Positions 57,029-64,000 of a DNA stretch of 64,000 nucleotides are shown here, piece by piece (position 1 is the first letter of the stretch; every line of letters begins with the position of its first letter). Where the stretch lies: contig BDSI01000082.1 of NCBI GenBank assembly GCA_003117195.1, positions 248,001 through 312,000 on the forward strand, read 5' to 3'. The position numbers and the translations under genes were made by a program. The notes beneath the pieces were generated by a model that saw only the letters and a program-made list of their open reading frames with translations, searched no databases and was not told where the DNA came from. The DNA comes from Eudorina sp. 2006-703-Eu-15. Its lineage: Eukaryota; Chlorophyta; Chlorophyceae; Chlamydomonadales; Volvocaceae.

Positions 57029-59602
57029 TACAATACATCAAATTTTAAAGCGTACAATTTGAGTTTTCGCGTCACAGCTCCGTCGAATTGCTGACTGCCT
57101 TGACAACTGCTGCGGAACAAATGGCAGCGTGAAACTATTAATGCCCGTCGCCACTCGCAAGAAGACGATTTTGGATGTGAATGCACTAATGTGGTATGAA
57201 AGTCGCACAGACTCGTTTGATTGACCAAGATGCCTCAGTCACCTTGACCGTTTACCGTTGGGGGTTGCGCACCCGCGCCGTTGCCGGCGTGAGGCACTCC
57301 GATTACGGTACGTCTTGCGCGTCGGCCTGTTTCGTGCAAACTACAGATCCAACTCACTACTAGGTGCTATTTACTATCCTTGTCCTGTTGTCCGTGGGTT
57401 CCTAATCGGCATGGCCTGACCGAATCCGAGCGGTCGTTTCCATCGTGGGCGCATGGGCTTCAACAGTCTCCCTGATGACGTTCAGGTGACGCAACTCGAA
57501 CCACCACCCTGACCGGTTGCTGCCTTCGTCGACGGAACCGGGGTCCGAGAACACGCCGTGACGTACTTACTGCTCAAACAAAATTGCACGGAACAAGATT
57601 GCGGACCTCCTGCGGGCGGGTGAACGGCGGCCACCACGTGAAGAGTCCCGCGACGTTCGTTGCTTGCATCCACAGCCGATGTGAGGCTCACCGGTGCACG
57701 ACCGCCGGGGCATTTACGATCTTACATGGTGATGGTTGCTAATTTCATACCGAAGGCACCTTGCCGCAGGGCAGCACGACGGCTAACACGGCTTACCTCG
57801 GCTGCATCCCCAGGGCAGGCTGTGCACGCAGTGAGCACGCAACGGCATCTCCGACAGGAGCTGAAAGCGGCAGAAGCGCTGATACGGTACGCGCAGAACA
57901 GCATCACGCTCGCCTTTTTGGCCAGCGCGCGCCTACCTCCCCGCCCCGCTTACAGCACCTTGCTTCACACGGCGCCTGTAACACAACAAAACACAACAAA
58001 ACACCGCAAAACACCGCAAAACCGCCGCAAACCCAGCAAAGAACCGCAAAATCCAGCGAAGCACCGCAAACCCAGCAGAGCACCGCACAATTTGACGTGT
58101 CATCTGACAAAGCACCGAACACCATTAAACGCTTGTGGACCGCGCAACGTGTCCCTTTCAAAACTGCGCTGCGAGACCTTTCGGGACCCTACCAGCGCCC
58201 TGAAGGGGCTGTGCCCTCCCAACTGGGGAGCGGAGGAATTAATGAAACGATGATCACCGTCATCACATGCGACAAGAATATCGGTCGGCAGGAAGTACGA
58301 ACGCCCGGTTGCAGCACCGCTGCGCGCCAGGCCTGCCTCCGCAGTCCCCCACAAGCCATATGCCCAGGCCCGCGAGAGGCATCTATCTACCCGCGGGGGA
58401 AGGCGGAACAGGCCGCGAGACACCCGCGACGTACAAGACGCCGCGTGGGCGGGAGGCGGAGACCACAGCACGACCTCGTCGTCGCGTGGACGCAACCGGG
58501 ACGCAAAACCCCGTCGCGGGAGGCACTGCTGGAGACGCCGTCGTTCAAGACCGTCTGTCCCTGGTTGAACCGGAGCTTAGGTGAGGCCGCGAGACGAGGG
58601 AAGCGCTGCAAGCCGGCGCGAAATCAGCCAGGCGCGCGCATGCGCTGCCGTCCGCGGATGTGAGTCCTGCAGTGCACGGGCCGTCGAGCAGCGCCAACCC
58701 GCACGCCTCTCGGCCCGGCTTCTGCCGCCCGGTCTCAAATACGTCGCCAACGCGGCCGCATCTTCCAGGCCGCATGACTTGGATTAAGAACAACACGACT
58801 TTGAAGCTATAGACACGTGGGTCAACTGGTTACGTGGTTTCGATCGTCCAATGCCAGAAATGACGGCGACCACAGGTCACCAGCTTACCGACCAATACCT
58901 CGTCAAAAACAATTCTTCTCGCTTCTCGGGGTTGGTGATGGGGCTTCTGAGGTTGTGCGCGCCATCACCGGTCAAAGACGGCCCGTGCATCAACCTTGTC
59001 GCAGCGGCCACGCTTCACAAAACTGGAGCATCAACCAACCCACACAAGAACAACATGATTAGGCAAACGCAGTTCCTCCCGTTTCCAGGATCCGTAGCAG
59101 AGCTCTATTTCATCTTAGACAGCGCGTGCCGTACACCACACTGTGCCGTACATCACAACGCGCTATTTCGCCACCCACCGTCAGCATATCCATCTTCGCC
59201 AGATCGCAATCAGGGGCCTCCACGGTTTTCAAACAGCCAGCATGATATCAACGCCATCGCGCAGCCCTAAACCCATAACGACCCATAACATACTGCCTCA
59301 CGATTCCGCCGCACGCGTCAAACTCGATTCCGCGGCAATGCACCCCCGCCTTGCGATGCCACTCCTGCCCACCGGCCAAGTGCTTCTGCGCGCCATTCTC
59401 TGCTGTCGCCGTCCCAAGAGCCCACACGCCGCACCAGCCGGCATTGGACCCCTTCGCCGCGGTGGGAAGGGGTCTGCGGGCCATCTCCGCACACCGCCTT
59501 CAGTGTGCGCCTGGCCAGCACTGCGAAGTCCGGCAGCCAATGCCAAGTTACTGCCGGGCCAGGACAAGCACAACCGGCTCGGCCGCCCCACGCCAGATCT
59601 CG

Positions 59603-59675
59603 TCACATGAAGGTGGAGGCCGGAGGTAGAGGCCGGAGGTGGAGGTCGGAGGTGGAGGCCGGAGGTGGAGGCCAG
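59603..59675. repeat. Purine-rich minisatellite GGAGGTGGAGGCC-like
   Basis: Five to six imperfect units of 12-15 bases; short, no coding meaning seen. Confidence 0.8.
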
Positions 59676-59839
59676 GGGGCAGCCAGCGGAAGAGGGCGCC
59701 GCTGCCCCAACTGGTGCGTCCATTTCGTGCACCCTATGGCTGACTGCCATCGCGGAGCGCGTCACCCATAGTCATCCATAGTCATCCATAGTCGCCCAGG
59801 GCTGCTGGTTTGCTCGCGGGACGCACATACGTTCCCCTT

Positions 59840-60147
59840 TCATCGGATTTCAGGCAGGCGGATGCTGTCCGCACATGCCAGCACCCGAGAGGAGAAGTCA
59901 CAGGTCGCCGCCTTGGGAAGCAAAACAAGGCGTGAGCGACACACTCGCTGGACACACCGTCCTCTCGCTGCACACACCGTTGTGGGGAATGACGCACCTG
60001 ATGAGAAGGCGGAGGCAGGGTTTGAGGAGGGATGACCTCTTCCCCGAGGCACAGCGCCCGAATAAGCGCGCGCCACACCATGCCATGGCCCTGGCGCCCG
60101 GCCAGGAGTTCGAGCATGCGCGCACGTACGCATGCGGCGCGACGGCT
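59840..60147 (-). CDS. Possible last two exons of an unknown gene
   Basis: Exon-like 60147-59998 (acceptor TGTGCAG, donor GTGCGT) reads 50 codons including RARMLELLAGRQGHGMVWRA and ALCLGEEV; exon-like 59911-59840 (acceptor CCCAAG) reads AATCDFSSRVLACADSIRLP to a stop. Both are phase 0 and free of low complexity, which is unusual for this stretch. Upstream exons on the minus strand could not be found with confidence. I do not recognise the protein. Confidence 0.3.
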
Positions 60148-61125
60148 CTGCACACAGACATATCTATCTATCGATGTAAGTATGCCCGTCCCGGGGCTGG
60201 GTTGGACGGGCTCCTTTTCTGGACACGCGCCCTCTCGCCAACGCATGGACCGCAGAGTGGCTGACCCACGATCCACAGACAGACAGATAGGCAGAGACAG
60301 GCAGGCAAATAGATAGATAGATAGATAAGACGTCTGTTCGCAACACACTCTCCAACGCCTTGTCCAAACCCTCTCCTGAATCGCGTGCGCAGCCCCGCCC
60401 ACACACACGGGGCAGCACGGTTCACCCTCGACCATCGCTCTAACCGGGCGGCACGGCGGGCGCTCGACAGGCAGTACCTTAACATCTTCCTTCCCTCACC
60501 TTCTAAAGAAACAAAGTGAGGTGCATGGGGCGGATGGGCAGGGTATGGCGGGTGCGTACATTTCCTTCCGCTGACGGAATCGATGTGACGCCAGGAAGGG
60601 ACAGTTCGGCCACTCAACCGGCCTTTCCGCTCTTGAAGAGAAGGTACCCCTTGAAAGGCCCACCGACGCACGGCCATATGACCGGACTGCAACCAACAAC
60701 TAACAACCGACAAACGGCCAAGCCGTGATAATCTCCCACCGGACCCTCCTATCCCCGCCGGGTAGACCCTCGCCGCCCTCGACGATCCAACCGTACCCAT
60801 GCCGTACAGAATGCCCGCATGCCCGCAGACCACCTGTGAGTACGCGCGTGCTCGTGCTCGAGGGCCTGCCGGGCCACCGGTTACGAGGGCGAAGCAATGT
60901 TTCAGTCCGCTCGCGAGGAGAAAGAGGGGTCACTACTACGGTACGACGCTAACTGCAGTACGCCAGCGCCAGCACCGTCGCGGGTCCCGCGAGTGTGTTT
61001 GGGAGCGTTGCCCGTGCCGGCGGCCGCGCCCGGGCGGAATGCACACGCAAACTCACACACGGCCCAAACACATCACAAGCCGCACGTACACACGCACGCG
61101 CACACACATACCGGCGGGTTTGTCG

Positions 61126-61200
61126 TAACACACACACACACACACACACAACCCTTGGCCAGTGCCAGGCCCGGTCAGATATATAACACACACACATACA
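61126..61200. repeat. CA microsatellite with GGCCAG..CAGATAT flank
   Basis: CA runs around CCAGGCCCGGTCAGATATAT. A similar arrangement, GGCCCGGCAGATATGTAACG then CA, recurs at about 61790-61889, which suggests a small dispersed repeat with CA ends. Confidence 0.6.
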
Positions 61201-61451
61201 CGTCTCTGGCCTCCTGTCTCGCGTCTCAGTTTTCGCATGAATCACGTGCCTCCACACGGCGCCCTCGTGTGTGCGCAAAAGCACGGCTTTGCCGCGGTCG
61301 ACACTTTTGGCCGACGTCTGCGGGCTCAAGGCTTTTCAAGTTCCAATATTTAAGAAGGGCGCGGGATGGCGATACTCGATCCGCACACCCGCGCACAGCT
61401 GATTACACACCGCACACCAACACACGGGGGGGCGGGCGGGCATGTTCCCTT

Positions 61452-61483
<32 letters not shown>

Positions 61484-61485
61484 CA

Positions 61486-61734
61486 CGCGGGACCAGGCTA
61501 GTTTTACCGCACCGGACAGGGGCACGCCTCCGAATTGCTGAGCAACGCGCCCTGGGTGCTGCAAGGACTTGAGGAGGTTGAACAGCGGACTGCGAGGCGC
61601 AGACCGCCCGGGATGGGCTCTCGCCCAATCCCTTGAGGGGGCACATCTGTTACCGATCCTCAGGGATCGGGCGCGCGCCCTTGGTTGAGAGCGAGGGGAC
61701 AGAGACCCCTTACGCCCCTTTCCCCCGTATCCGG
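61486..61734 (-). repeat. Dispersed ~245-bp repeat, copy 2
   Basis: Reverse-complement copy of 46899-47144, flanked on its left by a CA tract. Confidence 0.85.
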
Positions 61735-61810
61735 GGGAGAGTGCTTCGGCGGTCTCCCGTATGGGGCGGGTTAGCGCCCCCGGCCAGCGTCGGCCCGGCA
61801 GATATGTAAC

Positions 61811-61812
<2 letters not shown>

Positions 61813-61889
<77 letters not shown>
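61813..61889. repeat. Long CA microsatellite
   Basis: About 38 uninterrupted CA units. Confidence 0.95.
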
Positions 61890-61890
<1 letters not shown>

Positions 61891-62917
61891 ACGGCAGCCG
61901 CTCGCAGGGCAAAGGAATGCGCAAAAGACCGCTCCGAAGGTAGCTCTCTGGCTGGCTGGCTGGCTGGGGACACACCCCGCCGCACACTGAAACCACGCCA
62001 AAAGGACAAAACGCTCCCTGCCCAAAACGATCCGACCCGACGAACGCTGCCAGAGCTCCAGTGATGGTGATACTCGTCGCTCAGAAACGCATGGCCGTCG
62101 CTCACACGTTGCGACAACATGGCATGAAGCTTCACACCCTATCCAGCACAAGAACGTCGTGCCGTCAAGGGGCCAAGAACAACGTGTCAAGGGCACATGG
62201 CCGTACAGACGCCGGGCAGACGGCGGGCAGGCCCCGGGCTCTGACCGGGCGCGGCAATTCCTACACACACTCACACACACACACCCCGACGCCTCCCTGG
62301 ACAAAGCGGCGCCACCGAGACCTCCGTGTCCCTCCCGCCACGTGTTGGACCCTCTTCGTCCCCAGCCTCATCCTCACCGTCACCGCCGATCCAGGCGGAG
62401 CAGGTTCGCCGGGTCTTGGCTGTGTCACGAACCCGAGGCTCGGAGATACGTGGCGGCCCGGCCTACCCATGGGCCACCCAGCTTGCCCCGGGCACGGCGC
62501 CTTCCAACCACGATAGCGCCAGATCGTCTGCCTGACCCAGCCGGCGCCCGCCCTGAATCCCTTTAGCTGCAACGCCGCCTGCCTGCTGTCGTGCTGTGCG
62601 CTGTCCCCAGCCGCCTAAGAGTGCGCCGACCCGCACGCGCGCCTTGTTTCCCGCCCGCCCGGCCATAGCTGGTTGCATCGCCAGCGCGCGGTGCAGGCAC
62701 GCGGGGCACGGCGGCCGTCAGGGGAGACCGATAGGGGGCGCGCGAGCGCGTGCTGCGCCGGCCAAGTTGGATGTGAATCCAGCCCAATCGGCACGGACAC
62801 CAAGGATGTTGCGCATGCGCGTCGACAGCATGGCGGGGATCAGATCAAGCCGCAGAGCCGGAGAGCCCCCGCGACGTTGGACGCACCGCATTGAAGCCGT
62901 TGCCTCCCGCGCCACCG

Positions 62918-64000
62918 CTACTTCCCGGACGAGGATGAGCCCTTGCCTCTGCCAAAGAAGCGAGCCAGCTTAGAACCCTTCTTGCCCGACTTCTCGGACC
63001 CGCCGCCCTGCCCCTGCACGCCAGCCTGCTGTGCGCTGCCGTGGCCGTCAATGCTCGCCGCCGAGGACTCCGGTGGCGGCGGCGGCGGCTCCGCCGCTGA
63101 CGCCGACGCCGTCACCGCCGCCGCCGTCGTGGGCGGGGGCACGCCATGCTGCCTTGGGCCCTGTTCAAAATGCTGTTGCTGCTGGGATGGCTGTAGCTGC
63201 TGTTGTTGCTGCTGTTGCTGCTTTTCCTGCTCATCCTGCGACTGGTACATATTGCCAGAGGCCCCGCCGGACATACCCGGCCCCACAACGAAGGGCGAGT
63301 CTGTCTCTTGCTGCTGGTGCTGGTGCTGCTGCGCCCATCGGGTCTGCTGGCCCTGCTGCTGCCGCTGCGGTCCAGCGAGACGGGAACCAGGTGATGCGGC
63401 AGCCCCCCCGGCCACCTGCCCAACCGGCACCAGCTGCAGCGGACCTCCAACTTGCGGCGCCGCCGCTGGCGCCGCCGTCATCGGCTGGTTCATCCCAGCT
63501 GATAACGGCTGCTGGTGCTGGGGCTGGGGCTTCTGGCCGGATGCCGGGGCCCCGGGCAACGCCGCGAACAGCTCCCGCCCACCAGAGCTGGACTGGAGGG
63601 CTTCCAGTTGCATCCGCATCGCCGCCAGCTCGTTGCGGAGAGCCCGGATCTGCGGCTCCGCCGCCGTGATGTCGGCGTCAAGCCCCAGCGGCGGCAGCTG
63701 CGCGCTCGCGCCGCTCGCGTTGTTGCCGCCGCCGCCGCCGCCGCCGCCCTGGATGAGCCCGGCGCCGCCGCCAACCGCGCCCATCGGCACGCGCTGACCC
63801 CCGCCGTACAAGAACGACGTTCCCGGCAGGCCGGCGGCGGAAATGCTGTTGCCGCTGCTGTTGCCGCCGGCGCCGGCGGCGCCGGCGGCGCTCTGGAATT
63901 GACCGGGCCCCAGCAGCACGGCTTCAGGCGACGAGTTGAAGGGACCGCTGGAGCCGCTGATGCCGGCCGCCGCCGTCGCCGCTGCAACGGCGGCGGCGGC
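62918..64000 (-). CDS. Low-complexity Gly/Gln/Ala-rich protein, C-terminal part (5' end outside window)
   Basis: One frame is open from the right edge of the window to a TAG at 62918, 360 residues. It contains Gly and Ala runs, one short helical segment (IRALRNELAAMRMQLEALQS) that could form a coiled coil, long Gln-rich stretches, a Pro run, and a basic end (KKGSKLARFFGRGKG followed by Ser/Gly/Lys). Codon use follows a normal GC3-rich volvocine pattern and frame length is well above chance even for GC-rich DNA, but no domain is recognised. It could be the disordered tail of a regulatory or RNA-binding protein; this is a guess. Confidence 0.6.
   Translation of the reverse strand, partial: AAAAVAAATAAAGISGSSGPFNSSPEAVLLGPGQFQSAAGAAGAGGNSSGNSISAAGLPGTSFLYGGGQRVPMGAVGGGAGLIQGGGGGGGGNNASGASAQLPPLGLDADITAAEPQIRALRNELAAMRMQLEALQSSSGGRELFAALPGAPASGQKPQPQHQQPLSAGMNQPMTAAPAAAPQVGGPLQLVPVGQVAGGAAASPGSRLAGPQRQQQGQQTRWAQQHQHQQQETDSPFVVGPGMSGGASGNMYQSQDEQEKQQQQQQQQLQPSQQQQHFEQGPRQHGVPPPTTAAAVTASASAAEPPPPPPESSAASIDGHGSAQQAGVQGQGGGSEKSGKKGSKLARFFGRGKGSSSSGK

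Larger units (their letters stand above)
57029..62917. other. Stretch between the methyltransferase gene and the partial gene at the right edge
   Basis: About 5.9 kb. It starts with the methyltransferase promoter side. A decayed A/C-rich tandem region (units like CCGCAAAACA) lies at about 57990-58090. Two minus-strand exon-like pieces at 59840-60147 are listed separately. CA microsatellites, GATA runs and an inverted repeat copy fill 60.3-61.9 kb. Open frames of up to 300 codons here have no recognisable domain. Confidence 0.45.

Noticed and set aside
57761..58663. 300-codon open frame
   Set aside because: Runs through a decayed A/C-rich tandem repeat and has no recognisable domain.
60725..61128. 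Plus-strand frames containing VLVLEGLPG and FQSAREEKEGSLLR
   Set aside because: The two pieces look exon-like but lie in different frames without compatible splice sites; not enough to call a gene.
61403..61996. Minus-strand frame containing NLLKSLQHPGR, shared with 46.6-47.1 kb
   Set aside because: The similarity is explained by the recent DNA repeat pair; the rest of the frame is a CA/TG tract.

Overview
The window looks like nuclear DNA of a volvocine green alga (Volvox/Chlamydomonas relatives). It is GC-rich by eye, its genes are split by many short GT-AG introns, it encodes (Ser)Pro-rich extracellular matrix proteins with PPSPPPP tracts, and it holds a gametolysin-type (peptidase M11) metalloprotease whose zinc site starts with Q instead of H, as reported for the Volvox VMP proteins. 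The species cannot be fixed from sequence alone. Simple repeats are very abundant: TG/CA, CAG, GGT, several 8-10 bp minisatellites.

Layout. (1) <1-4930, plus: 3' three quarters of a VMP-like metalloprotease with a ~465-residue proline-rich domain. (2) 11190-12937 and 16787-18148, minus: two small secreted proline-rich proteins, each a signal-peptide exon, one phase-1 intron, a polyproline rod and a Tyr/Asp-rich tail that resembles the tail of the metalloprotease. Both need one or more frame changes inside the polyproline tract. (3) 20128-28553, plus: a 15-exon gene for a ~1434-residue RNA-repair enzyme that joins, in one chain, an ATP-dependent RNA ligase, a 2H phosphoesterase, a DSP-type phosphatase and a P-loop polynucleotide kinase ('Swiss army knife' type). 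All 14 introns keep the reading frame. This is the most interesting system in the window. (4) 31139-38183 and 44095-50293, plus: two paralogous coiled-coil protein genes of unknown function, with shared intronic repeats. The second has an extra intron holding a minisatellite that is open in the coding frame, and an intronic perfect 26-bp hairpin. (5) 54244-57028, minus: a six-exon SpoU/TrmH RNA 2'-O-methyltransferase. (6) 62918->64000, minus: the 3' part of a Gln/Gly/Ala-rich low-complexity protein.

Between these genes lie 2-6 kb stretches with transposon debris: elements with GTTACAGCGGACCCC-type ends at 8.5-9.3, 14.3-15.0 and 53.8 kb, a small repeat-encoded protein family at 8.5 and 47.5 kb, and an inverted ~245-bp repeat pair at 46.9 and 61.5 kb. 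Two functional themes stand out: extracellular matrix (protease plus proline-rich proteins) in the first 18 kb, and RNA maintenance (repair enzyme, RNA methyltransferase) further on. Nothing suggests that the genes are co-transcribed. Exon coordinates were deduced by matching splice sites, codon phase and family conservation by eye.
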